Assembly: GCA_009787355.1 (NCBI GenBank)
Contig: WRGD01000152.1
Coordinates: 1 to 64,000, forward strand
Length of the DNA: 64,000 nt
Direction of reading: 5' to 3'
Source of the DNA: Defluviitaleaceae bacterium
GTDB taxonomy: Bacteria; Bacillota; Clostridia; Lachnospirales; UBA5962
The notes beneath the pieces were generated by a model that saw only the letters and a program-made list of their open reading frames with translations, had not been told where the DNA came from and made no database searches. The stretch's first letter is position 1. Every line of letters starts with the position of its first letter. The position numbers were made by a program, and so were the translations under genes. Positions 17,246 through 24,769 of this stretch are shown one piece after another.

Positions 17246-18136
17246 ATGGAGTTTAAATCAGGATTCGTTACAATAATAGGTAGACCAAATGTAGGTAAAT
17301 CTACACTTGTAAATTCTCTAGTTGGAGAAAAATTAACAATAACATCGAGTAAAGCACAAACAACAAGAAATCAAATTAGGTGTATAATTAATACAGAAAA
17401 TAGTCAAATAGTATTAATAGATACTCCCGGTATTGTGGATAAAGTAGAAAATAAACTCGGCAACTTTATGGATAAATATTCAAAAATTGATGTAAATAGT
17501 ATAGATATAACTCTTTTTGTTATAGAACCAGATAAAACAATAGGAAAGATGGACAAAGAAATAATAAAAAGATTGCAAGGAGATGTTTTTTTAATTATAA
17601 ATAAGATTGATAAAATAGCTAAGGAAGAAGTATTACAAGTGATAGATATTTATAAAAATACTTATCCTTTTAAAGAAATATTACCGATAAGTGCTCTTAA
17701 AAATGAAACATACAATTTAGTAGACTTAATAGAAAATTATTTACAAGATGGGCCTAAATATTTCTCGGATAATATGATAACAGACCAACCAGAAAGACAG
17801 ATAGCAGCAGAGTTTATAAGAGAAAAACTACTTAGAAATTTAGAAGAAGAAATACCTCATGGTGTAGCGGTAGAAATTTTAAAAATGAAAAAAAGAGATA
17901 ACAAAAATTTAGTAGATATAGATGCTACTATATACTGTGAACAAGATTCTCATAAAGGTATAATAATTGGAAAAAATGGTGATTTGATAAAAAAAATAGG
18001 TACAGAGGCTAGAAGAGATATTGAAAATCTTTTAGGTTCTAAAATATTTTTGCAAACAAAAGTAAAAACAAAAAAAAATTGGAGAAATAATGATATTATT
18101 TTAAAAAATTTAGGATATGCTGATAACTTGAATTAA
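17246..18136 (+). CDS. era: GTPase Era
   Basis: A 296-residue small GTPase that binds 16S rRNA and assists 30S assembly. G1 is GRPNVGKST near residue 12, G3 is DTPGIV near 60 and G4 is NKID near 119. The C-terminal KH domain carries IIIGKNGDLIKKIGTEAR near 240-257. Length is normal. The ATG at 17246 follows a short gap after ybeY. The last codons of era (AACTTGAATTAA) are also the left boundary of the sequence copied into the scar at 24153. Confidence 0.96.
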   Translation: MEFKSGFVTIIGRPNVGKSTLVNSLVGEKLTITSSKAQTTRNQIRCIINTENSQIVLIDTPGIVDKVENKLGNFMDKYSKIDVNSIDITLFVIEPDKTIGKMDKEIIKRLQGDVFLIINKIDKIAKEEVLQVIDIYKNTYPFKEILPISALKNETYNLVDLIENYLQDGPKYFSDNMITDQPERQIAAEFIREKLLRNLEEEIPHGVAVEILKMKKRDNKNLVDIDATIYCEQDSHKGIIIGKNGDLIKKIGTEARRDIENLLGSKIFLQTKVKTKKNWRNNDIILKNLGYADNLN

Positions 18137-18200
18137 TTTTGAAAAATGTTATAATTTCTTAAATGTGTTCATGAGAAACAAGAGAAGAGAGAAATAAAAA

Positions 18201-18635
18201 ATGGATAAAAGGACGGAAAGAAAACATATATTTTCTTTAGTTTTTATTATAGAATTTGAAAAGGATATAAATTTGGAAAATATTTTTTTGGGATATATCG
18301 AAAGCCTAGAAACAAAAAGTAAAGAAGAATTAAATAACGGTAATAAAAGTTTTGTTTTTTCTTCTTTTGAAAAAATTTTTTTGAATTTAAAAAAAATAGA
18401 CAAAATAATATCAGAAAATTTAATAAAAAGAGAAATAGAACGTCTAAACAAAGTAGACTTAGCAATTCTTAGATTTGCTGTATATGAAATAATTTTAACA
18501 GATACACCTAAAAAAATTATAATAAACGAAGCAATAGAAATTGCAAAAGAGTTTTCTTCTGAAAATAGTCCAAAATTTATAAATGGAGTATTAGCAACTT
18601 TTGTTAATAGTGGACAGAATAATAAGGAATTATAA
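18201..18635 (+). CDS. nusB: Transcription antitermination protein NusB
   Basis: A 144-residue all-helical NusB that forms part of the rRNA antitermination complex with NusE (S10). Family features are the N-terminal R-T-x-R-K/E-x-x-F stretch (RTERKHIFSLVFIIEF) and the C-terminal LAILRFAVYEI, IIINEAIEIAKEFSSENSPKFINGVL blocks. The ATG follows a weak purine-rich site. The stop overlaps the xseA start by one base. A decayed second copy of its leader and first codons is found at 24153-24258. Confidence 0.93.
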   Translation: MDKRTERKHIFSLVFIIEFEKDINLENIFLGYIESLETKSKEELNNGNKSFVFSSFEKIFLNLKKIDKIISENLIKREIERLNKVDLAILRFAVYEIILTDTPKKIIINEAIEIAKEFSSENSPKFINGVLATFVNSGQNNKEL

Positions 18636-19813
18636 TGAAAAAAATATTATCTGTGTATCAAGTTAATAATTATATAAAAAGAATATTTGAAGAAGATTTT
18701 ATTTTAAGCGAAGTTTTTATACAGGGTGAAATATCAAATTTAAAACATAATAAGCATTTTTATTTCACATTGAAAGGTGATAATTCTGCTATAAATTGTG
18801 TTATGTTTAATAATTATACAAAAAGTTTAGATATAGAATTAAAAGACGGAATGAGTATAATTGTTTTTGGTCGTATTTCTGTTTACGAAAAAACAGGAAA
18901 TTATCAAATTTATGTAGAATTAATACAACCTATAGGTGTTGGTATAATTCATTTTTCTTTTTTGCAACTAAAAGAAAAATTAGAAAAAGAAGGACTTTTT
19001 GATTTAATATATAAAAAAGATATACCTAAAGACTCTAAAAATATAGCATTTATAACATCTTTAACTGGTGCTGTTGTATATGATATGATACGAATTTTAA
19101 AAAGACGAAATCCTAGTATAAATATATTAATTGTACCTGTTCAGGTTCAAGGGAAAGATGCCCCAATATCTATTATAAATGCTCTTAAAACTTTAGAAGA
19201 ATACAGAAATGTAGATTTTGCTATTTTAGCACGTGGTGGTGGCTCTATTGAAGATTTGTGGGCATTTAACGATGAAAATGTTGCACGTGCTATTTTTAAT
19301 TTTAAAATACCCATAATATCTGCAATTGGACATGAAACAGATTTTACAATTGCAGATTTTGTAAGTGATTTAAGAGCATCCACACCATCTTCTGCTATAG
19401 AAGTTTCTGTTTCCCAAAAAGAAGATATACTAAAAACTATTAAAATCAAAATCTCAAGATTAAATAATATTATATCTATGAAGATTAATATGGAAAAAAG
19501 ATTATTTTTAAATTTTTTAGAAAGGTGTAAGGCTTTAAATCCTGAACATAAAGTTTTAAGAGAAAAAAAATATGTATCAGAAATAGTAAAAAATATAGAT
19601 ACAATTATAAATAACGATTTTGAAAAACATAAAAACAAACTAGCGTTTAATATAAGTATTTTGAAAGCAATCTCACCATTAAATATTTTGTCCAAAGGCT
19701 ATACAATCGTATATAAAGATGAAAAAATAGTTAAAAGTGCTGAAAATTTAAAAAAAGATGATGAAATAATAATAAAATTTGAAAATGAAGAGAAACATGC
19801 AAAAATAATTTAA
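18635..19813 (+). CDS. xseA: Exodeoxyribonuclease VII large subunit
   Basis: A 392-residue large subunit of exonuclease VII, which degrades single-stranded DNA to oligonucleotides with XseB. An N-terminal OB fold (VFIQGEISNLKHNKHFYFTL) is near residues 25-45. The core has AFITSLTGAVVYDMI, LARGGGSIEDLWAFND and ISAIGHETDFTIADFVSDLR, then ASTPSSAIE, all strongly conserved. The coiled C-terminal part is shorter than in E. coli, as is usual in Clostridia. It starts on the last base of the nusB stop. Confidence 0.95.
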   Translation: MKKILSVYQVNNYIKRIFEEDFILSEVFIQGEISNLKHNKHFYFTLKGDNSAINCVMFNNYTKSLDIELKDGMSIIVFGRISVYEKTGNYQIYVELIQPIGVGIIHFSFLQLKEKLEKEGLFDLIYKKDIPKDSKNIAFITSLTGAVVYDMIRILKRRNPSINILIVPVQVQGKDAPISIINALKTLEEYRNVDFAILARGGGSIEDLWAFNDENVARAIFNFKIPIISAIGHETDFTIADFVSDLRASTPSSAIEVSVSQKEDILKTIKIKISRLNNIISMKINMEKRLFLNFLERCKALNPEHKVLREKKYVSEIVKNIDTIINNDFEKHKNKLAFNISILKAISPLNILSKGYTIVYKDEKIVKSAENLKKDDEIIIKFENEEKHAKII

Positions 19814-19833
19814 ACATATAAAGGTCGTATAAA

Positions 19834-20061
19834 ATGCCAAAAAAAATAAATTATGAACAATTTATAGAAAAATTAGAAGAAATAGTTAATAAATTAGAAA
19901 ATCCAGATACATCTCTTGAAGATTCTATAAACTTGTATAAAGAGGGAATAGACATAGCAAAATTTTGTAATGAAAAATTAGATAGTATGGAAGGTGAAAT
20001 TAAAATTCTAAAAAAATCTGTAGATGATATTTTTACAAAAGAGGACTGGGTAGAAAATTAG
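19834..20061 (+). CDS. xseB: Exodeoxyribonuclease VII small subunit
   Basis: A 75-residue small helical subunit. The family signature is FIEKLEEIVNKLENPDTSLEDSINLYKEG-like; here FIEKLEEIVNKLENPD then SLEDSINLYKEGI. Several XseB chains wrap the long XseA helices. It lies 20 bases after xseA with AAGG upstream, and its stop overlaps the GTG start of ispA by one base. Confidence 0.94.
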   Translation: MPKKINYEQFIEKLEEIVNKLENPDTSLEDSINLYKEGIDIAKFCNEKLDSMEGEIKILKKSVDDIFTKEDWVEN

Positions 20062-20912
20062 TGGAAAAAAATTTTGAAAAATACAAAAACATAATCGATA
20101 AAAATTTAGAAAAATATGTAAATATAAAATCAGATAAACTCAAAGATTCTGTTATATACTCTTTAACTAGTGAAGGCAAAAGAATTAGAGGAATTTTACT
20201 TTTACTTGTGTTTGAGAGTATAACGAACAGTAGTGATTATAAAAATATTTTGCCATTTGCCGTATCGCTTGAAATGATTCATACTTATTCTTTAATACAT
20301 GATGATTTGCCGAGCATGGACAACGATGAATATAGAAGAGGAAAATCCTCTAATCATATTGTTTTTGGTGAAGATATAGCTATTTTGGCAGGAGATGCAC
20401 TTTTAAATTTGGCATATGAAAATATGGTAAATCACATATATAAATACCCTGCAAAACAAAATATAAAAGCTATGAGAATAATATCGAAAGCAGCAGGGCT
20501 TATGGTATCTGGTCAAGCACTCGACATTACACATAATACTTTAAATGTAGATGGAAAAATTCTTTTTGACATACAAAAATATAAGACAGCATATCTAATA
20601 CATTCAGCGTTATATACTGGTGCTATTCTTGCCACTAAAAACAAAAAAATCTTATCTGACTTTTATACCGCAGGGTTTTATATAGGTCTTTCTTTTCAAA
20701 TAAAAGATGATTATAATGATTATTTAGAGTATAAAAAATCTAGTAAAAAAACAAGTGATATAATAAACGACAAGGCAACTTATGTTTCTATTTTTGGCGA
20801 AAATAAAGCAAAGGAAGATATACAAATTTTGAAATCTAAAATTTTGATTATTTTTAACAAATATAATTTTAAAAATAATAATTTGAGTGATTTTGTTGAA
20901 TGGTTATTTTAG
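20061..20912 (+). CDS. ispA: Farnesyl/geranyl diphosphate synthase (polyprenyl synthetase)
   Basis: A 283-residue trans-prenyltransferase that condenses isopentenyl diphosphate with allylic diphosphates. The first aspartate-rich motif is DDLPSMDNDEYRRGKSSNH near residue 80. The second is FQIKDDYNDYLE near 212. GKRIRG near 40 binds substrate. Length is typical. The start is GTG, coupled to xseB. dxs, often next in other clostridia, is absent. Its 3' end (20889-20927, including bases past the stop) is repeated exactly at 24271-24309, which is evidence of a past rearrangement. Confidence 0.93.
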   Translation: MEKNFEKYKNIIDKNLEKYVNIKSDKLKDSVIYSLTSEGKRIRGILLLLVFESITNSSDYKNILPFAVSLEMIHTYSLIHDDLPSMDNDEYRRGKSSNHIVFGEDIAILAGDALLNLAYENMVNHIYKYPAKQNIKAMRIISKAAGLMVSGQALDITHNTLNVDGKILFDIQKYKTAYLIHSALYTGAILATKNKKILSDFYTAGFYIGLSFQIKDDYNDYLEYKKSSKKTSDIINDKATYVSIFGENKAKEDIQILKSKILIIFNKYNFKNNNLSDFVEWLF

Positions 20913-20927
20913 TTAAGGATATAATAA
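20889..20927 (+). repeat. Left copy of 39-bp direct repeat (end of ispA)
   Basis: Thirty-nine bases covering the last codons of ispA, its stop and 15 bases beyond are identical to 24271-24309. The right copy supplies the ribosome site of the gene at 24314. The sequence after ispA was therefore once joined directly to that gene. Confidence 0.9.
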
Positions 20928-20931
20928 CACA

Positions 20932-20971
20932 AAAACTCAACACCGTATTATATCTTAGGTGTTGGGTTTTG
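20932..20971. terminator. Bidirectional terminator between ispA and the peptide island
   Basis: Stem ACTCAACACC (about 20935-20944) pairs with GGTGTTGGGT (20958-20967) and is flanked by A and T runs on both sides. It can end transcription from both the nusB-ispA operon and the oppositely oriented island. Confidence 0.8.
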
Positions 20972-20989
20972 AATTAAGTTTTGCAAGTA

Positions 20990-21358
20990 TTAGAATATTG
21001 GAGTTACTTTTATAATTCCATATCCCGGGTCTGATACTATAATTTTATTTTTGGTTATGCTGTGTATCACAATATAATGTTCTAATCTATTATCTACAAC
21101 AACATGAGCAATGCAGGGTAATGGAAAATGTAAATAAAAAGCCTCTTTAGTAACTTTTACAGCTTTTACTACAAATCCAAAAAATTCTAATGTTTTGATT
21201 ATATCTTTTGCAGTTGTGCCTTCTTTACTTATATTTGTTATTTCTCGTATTTTTGAAATATCAATATTTATACCATTTTGTTTTAATACTGTTGATATAC
21301 AAGCTATGGCACAGTCATTTTCATTTTCTTGTAATACGGTATGATATTTTTTAAACAT
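20990..21358 (-). CDS. Free-standing C39 double-glycine leader peptidase
   Basis: A 122-residue papain-fold C39 peptidase domain with no transporter part. QENENDCAIAC near residues 10-20 carries the catalytic cysteine (family form QxxxxDCGxAC, with Ala in place of Gly). HYIVIHSI near 94 carries the histidine, and VSDPGYG near 110 the aspartate. In most bacteriocin exporters this domain is the N-terminus of the ABC protein and cuts after a GG leader. Here it is separate. It stops slightly earlier than the usual 130-150 residues. It is the last gene of the island, one base after a permease gene, in a row with a GG-leader peptide 2.4 kb upstream. Confidence 0.85.
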   Translation of the reverse strand: MFKKYHTVLQENENDCAIACISTVLKQNGINIDISKIREITNISKEGTTAKDIIKTLEFFGFVVKAVKVTKEAFYLHFPLPCIAHVVVDNRLEHYIVIHSITKNKIIVSDPGYGIIKVTPIF

Positions 21359-21359
21359 A

Positions 21360-22073
21360 TTAAAAGTCCCTTTTGTTATAAATTTTCAATGATAAGAATA
21401 ATGATATTAAAAAAGGTATAGTTAAAAATAAAACAAATAATAATATTGTAATTATTATTTGTGTAACAAAGCTACTAACATTTAAAAATAACAATTCTAC
21501 AAAATTTATTAAACTATATAAAGGTACAGTAGAAATATCGTTTTCATTTGTAGGTCTAAGGGCGAAAATAACAATAAGCATTACAACAGAAGGTATTAAA
21601 GAATTTAATAACATTAACTTTTTAAATCCAAATTTAAAAAATAATGGAAATTCAATAATACTTATAATCATAGAAATAAAAGAAGCAAACATTGTTACAG
21701 CTACTATTTCTACTATACTTACACCATGGTTTAAAATATTTCTTACAATTACAGCAAACAAAAAGTATGTAATACTAGCTAAAATTGAAAATATAATTAA
21801 AAAAATATATCTACCAAAAACAATAGTTTTTCTTTCTATACAAAGCATTGCATATAACTTATCAAGTCCATTTTTATCACCAGCAGAAAAAGGAAGAGAA
21901 GCAAGTCTAGAACCTGTTGTAACAACTCCTATAGAAGCTCCCAAAATCCCCGCAAAATTATAACCCATTGCTAAAAACACCATAAAAACAATACCACCAA
22001 CAGCTACCACTCTTGGACTTATAGCAAAAAAATCTGACTTTATAAATCTAATTATCTTTTTCGTATTTGACAT
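21360..22073 (-). CDS. ABC-2-type permease, second island copy
   Basis: A 237-residue membrane protein with about six hydrophobic segments. It is a clear paralogue of the island's other permease (22953-23666): both begin with a short helix carrying IKSDF or IHSDF, then GGxxFxxxxxxxGY, and share KNGLDKLYAMLCIERKT or KNGLDRLYAMLCIERKT near residues 68-85. This fits ABC exporters built from one ATPase and two different permeases. Substrate cannot be read from sequence, but the neighbouring C39 peptidase and GG peptide suggest peptide export or immunity. Confidence 0.8.
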   Translation of the reverse strand: MSNTKKIIRFIKSDFFAISPRVVAVGGIVFMVFLAMGYNFAGILGASIGVVTTGSRLASLPFSAGDKNGLDKLYAMLCIERKTIVFGRYIFLIIFSILASITYFLFAVIVRNILNHGVSIVEIVAVTMFASFISMIISIIEFPLFFKFGFKKLMLLNSLIPSVVMLIVIFALRPTNENDISTVPLYSLINFVELLFLNVSSFVTQIIITILLFVLFLTIPFLISLFLSLKIYNKRDF

Positions 22074-22074
22074 A

Positions 22075-22923
22075 TTAAATCACCGTATTTTGTTCATTGT
22101 TAAAGCAAATTGCTAAATCACTCAAATTTGCGTTTGAAATATCTAGACCATTTGCAATTTTACTTAAATTTTCTTTGTGTATAATAGCTTTAAATCTATC
22201 CGAATATCGTTTAGAACCTATAATAATATTTAAAAAGTCGCCTGTTATTTTGTCTAAACTACCTTCAATATTCAAATAATTTGTAAGTAGTGATTCTTTA
22301 GTATCTGATATAACTATACTACCATTTGCAATATATGTAACATCATTCGCTATTTTTTCTATATCTTCTACTATATGTGTAGAAAACAATACACTACGTC
22401 CTCCTATTTTCACATAATCTAATAGTAAATTACATATCTCATCTCTTGCGGTTATATCTAACCCACTTGTTGGTTCGTCTAGTATTAATATTTTTGCATT
22501 GTGAGAGAGAGCAACAGCAAGCATTAGTTTTACACTCATACCACGGCTTAATTCTTTTACTTTTTTACTCTTGTCTATGCTAAATTGTTTTAATAAATTA
22601 TCAAAACGAGAGGCATCCCAATTTTCATGGTAAGGTTTTACAAATTTCTCAACTCCTGATACTTTCCAACGTTCTTCATATACTACAAAATCCATAACAG
22701 AACCTACATCAGAATTGATGTATTTTGTATCATTTCCAAAAAATTTTATAGTACCAGAATCGTATTTACTTATACCAAGTATAGATTTTAAAAGTGTTGT
22801 TTTTCCAGCACCATTTGGTCCTACAAAACCCATTATAGTATTTTTAGGAATTGTCATATTTATATTTTTTATACTGAAATTTTTGTATGATTTTGTTAAA
22901 TTAATTATTTCTAATGTGTTCAT
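22075..22923 (-). CDS. ABC transporter ATP-binding protein of the island
   Basis: A 282-residue ATPase. Walker A is GPNGAGKTT near residue 34, the signature is LSRGMSVKLMLAVAL near 128, Walker B is ILILDEPTSGLD near 150, and the switch histidine is STHIVEDIEKIA near 187. After the ATPase core there is a C-terminal extension of roughly 60 residues, as in YtrB/BcrA-like subunits. It lies between the two related permease genes, one base from the downstream one, so a heteromeric exporter is likely. Confidence 0.88.
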   Translation of the reverse strand: MNTLEIINLTKSYKNFSIKNINMTIPKNTIMGFVGPNGAGKTTLLKSILGISKYDSGTIKFFGNDTKYINSDVGSVMDFVVYEERWKVSGVEKFVKPYHENWDASRFDNLLKQFSIDKSKKVKELSRGMSVKLMLAVALSHNAKILILDEPTSGLDITARDEICNLLLDYVKIGGRSVLFSTHIVEDIEKIANDVTYIANGSIVISDTKESLLTNYLNIEGSLDKITGDFLNIIIGSKRYSDRFKAIIHKENLSKIANGLDISNANLSDLAICFNNEQNTVI

Positions 22924-22952
22924 AAAATTTCCTTTATAAAATTTTTAAATTT

Positions 22953-23666
22953 TCAAAAATCTTTATTGTTGTAAATTTTTAAGGATAATAGAAAAGATAA
23001 AATTAATGAAATAAGCCAGAACGTAATAAATATTAAGTCTGGTAATAAAATATTTATAAACAGTGTATTTTGATTATTTGTATATTCCAAAAAGTTTACA
23101 AATCTATATATAGGTGTTGGAGAGCTATCATCTATAGACCTAATAAAAAGCATTATAAATAGAACTAATAATGATGGTACTGCAGAAGTATATCGCTTTA
23201 GCTTATATCCTCCAAATTTAAAGCTTAATGGAAAGTGTAGTATATTTATTGTCGTTGATGCAAAAAAGCATACAAAGGTTATTATTGTTATTTCAATTGT
23301 ACTTACATCATAATTAAAAAGTTTTTGCATTATTGTAGCGAATAAAAAATATATTATGCTAGATATTAAAGACAATAAAACAAAAAAGGTATATCTACCT
23401 AAAACAACAGTTTTGCGTTCGATACATAACATTGCGTATAATCTATCTAAACCGTTTTTACCTTCTCCAGCTTCAAAAGCAATATTAGGTAAAGCAGCTC
23501 CTATATTTATTATGCCCATAGATACACCTAAAACGCCTCCAAAATAATATCCAAAAATGCTTACAATCATAACAAAAGCAAAAATACCACCTTTAAAAAA
23601 TAATTTTGGCATTACAGCTAAAAAATCAGAGTGTATAAATTTAATTAAATCTCGGCTATTTGTCAT
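22953..23666 (-). CDS. ABC-2-type permease, first island copy
   Basis: A 237-residue, six-segment integral membrane protein, same length as and homologous to the permease at 21360-22073. The conserved cytosolic block GLDRLYAMLCIERKTVVLGRY lies near residues 71-91 (here described by its key residues Y-A-M-L-C and E-R-K-T). It is the first transporter gene after the GG-leader peptide, separated from it by a 13-bp hairpin. A role in exporting the peptide or protecting the producer is inferred from context only. Confidence 0.8.
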   Translation of the reverse strand: MTNSRDLIKFIHSDFLAVMPKLFFKGGIFAFVMIVSIFGYYFGGVLGVSMGIINIGAALPNIAFEAGEGKNGLDRLYAMLCIERKTVVLGRYTFFVLLSLISSIIYFLFATIMQKLFNYDVSTIEITIITFVCFFASTTINILHFPLSFKFGGYKLKRYTSAVPSLLVLFIMLFIRSIDDSSPTPIYRFVNFLEYTNNQNTLFINILLPDLIFITFWLISLILSFLLSLKIYNNKDF

Positions 23667-23740
23667 TTTTAAACCACTTTTCTAATTTATTATCAAAATA
23701 TTTAATTACAAGTAAATGATAAAAAATATTTCAAAAGACA

Positions 23741-23780
23741 TTACCTTAAATACCTGATATATTTATAGTATTTAAGGTAA
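23741..23780 (-). terminator. Hairpin between peptide gene and transporter genes
   Basis: Perfect 13-bp arms TTACCTTAAATAC (23741-23753) and GTATTTAAGGTAA (23768-23780). On the minus strand only weak T runs follow. It lies 25 bases after the peptide stop, so it probably gives much peptide mRNA and limited read-through into the ABC genes, or protects the 3' end of the short transcript. Confidence 0.6.
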
Positions 23781-23805
23781 CATTTTTAGATTAAATTACG
23801 AAAAA

Positions 23806-23937
23806 CTACATAAGATTCCAAACGGTATAAAGAGCGTATGCAGCACAAACAGCTATGTCGAACCAACCACCTGTAATTTCTTCAGTTTCTGCTTCTGTCA
23901 ACTCTGTAAAACCGTCTAAATTTAATATATCTTCCAT
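23806..23937 (-). CDS. Double-glycine leader peptide, putative bacteriocin or signal precursor
   Basis: A 43-residue ORF. The leader ends LTEAETEEITGG, matching the double-glycine consensus with Leu at -12, Glu at -8, Ile at -4 and Gly-Gly at -2/-1. Predicted cleavage leaves the 19-residue hydrophobic product WFDIAVCAAYALYTVWNLM, with one cysteine and several aromatics. AAGGA lies about eight bases before the ATG. It has its own promoter at 24056-24084 and lies upstream, on the same strand, of an ABC exporter and a C39 peptidase, the enzyme class that cuts such leaders. I do not recognise the core peptide from any described bacteriocin. It could equally be a signalling peptide. Confidence 0.85.
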   Translation of the reverse strand: MEDILNLDGFTELTEAETEEITGGWFDIAVCAAYALYTVWNLM

Positions 23938-24055
23938 ATTTATTATCCTTGTCTGTATAAGATAAATTTTTTATTGCCAAATAACATTTACTATGTAATT
24001 TAGATTTAAAGTTTCGTTTTTCTTTCTTCATAAGTAAATATTAGTTGATAATTAC

Positions 24056-24084
24056 TTTATAACAAATAAAATTGCATTTTTCAA
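24056..24084 (-). promoter_or_regulatory. Sigma-A promoter of the GG-peptide gene
   Basis: On the minus strand, TTGAAA (24079-24084) and TATAAA (24056-24061) are separated by exactly 17 bases. The predicted transcript has an untranslated leader of roughly 110 bases before the peptide ATG, long enough for extra control. Confidence 0.6.
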
Positions 24085-24124
24085 TACAGTTTAGCGGTTT
24101 TTATGCAGGTAATTTCTGTTAATT

Positions 24125-24143
24125 TGCGTTGTACCTCAACGCA
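24125..24143. terminator. Short hairpin at the right edge of the island
   Basis: TGCGTTG (24125-24131) pairs with CAACGCA (24137-24143), followed by TATATTTT. It lies between the island promoter and the nusB scar and may be a weak terminator. Confidence 0.4.
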
Positions 24144-24152
24144 TATATTTTG

Positions 24153-24258
24153 ACTTGAATTAATTCTGAAAAATGTTATAATTTCTTAAATATGTTCACG
24201 AGAAACAATAATAAAAAGTGAATAAAATAACATAAAGAAAACATATATTTTCTTTAGT
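24153..24258 (+). pseudogene. Decayed 5' end of a second nusB copy, with leader
   Basis: This stretch aligns with 18126-18240, from the last codons of era through the nusB leader to the first codons of nusB. Shared blocks include ACTTGAATTAATT, GAAAAATGTTATAATTTC and AAAGAAAACATATATTTTC. The copy has substitutions and small deletions. The start is now GTG and a TAA appears five codons later. It breaks off near 24258, and the 3' end of ispA follows directly. Confidence 0.85.
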
Positions 24259-24309
24259 TTTAATTTAAATGATTTTGTTGAATGGTTATTTTAGTTAAGG
24301 ATATAATAA
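24259..24309 (+). repeat. Right copy of ispA 3' end (scar)
   Basis: Bases 24271-24309 are identical to 20889-20927 and the preceding dozen bases are similar to ispA. Together with the nusB fragment just before it, this is what remains of a duplicated nusB-xseA-xseB-ispA block whose middle was lost. It now provides AAGGA for the gene at 24314. Confidence 0.88.
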
Positions 24310-24313
24310 ATAA

Positions 24314-24745
24314 ATGAATGGAATTTTAAAAAATGATATATTAATTTCTGCTATAATAGCTTGGTTTATAGCACAACTTATAAAACTTATTATAAGTATA
24401 TTACATCACAAAAAATTTGATATGAGTCTTCTTGTTAGTTCTGGTGGTATGCCAAGTTCTCACACTTCACTTACTGTATCTATGGCAACAAAAATAGGAA
24501 TAATAGAGGGTTTTAGCTCTACTTTTTTTGCTATTGCTGCTGTTTTTTGTATGGTTGTTATGTACGATGCAATGGGAGTAAGAAGGCAAGCAGGAAAACA
24601 CGCACAAATACTTAATATTCTTATACTTAATAATCTTGCACAAAATATTAAAGATTTTGGAAAATTAAAAGAACTTGTTGGTCATAGACCTATAGAAGTT
24701 TTTTTTGGTATGGTCTTAGGCATTACAGTTGCTTTTTTATTTTGA
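24314..24745 (+). CDS. Divergent PAP2 family membrane protein
   Basis: A 143-residue membrane protein of the divergent PAP2 (DUF212, YuiD-like) family. GGMPSSHTSLT near residue 45 is the conserved block that corresponds to the PAP2 phosphatase SxxxSxH site. VMYDAMGVRRQAGKHA near 82-97 and LVGHRPIEVFFGMVLG near 117-132 are family hallmarks. Three or four membrane helices are visible. The substrate of this family is not established. It was once directly behind ispA, since its ribosome site is the copied post-ispA sequence. Confidence 0.85.
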   Translation: MNGILKNDILISAIIAWFIAQLIKLIISILHHKKFDMSLLVSSGGMPSSHTSLTVSMATKIGIIEGFSSTFFAIAAVFCMVVMYDAMGVRRQAGKHAQILNILILNNLAQNIKDFGKLKELVGHRPIEVFFGMVLGITVAFLF

Positions 24746-24769
24746 TTGTTATGTTAGGGGATTGTAATA

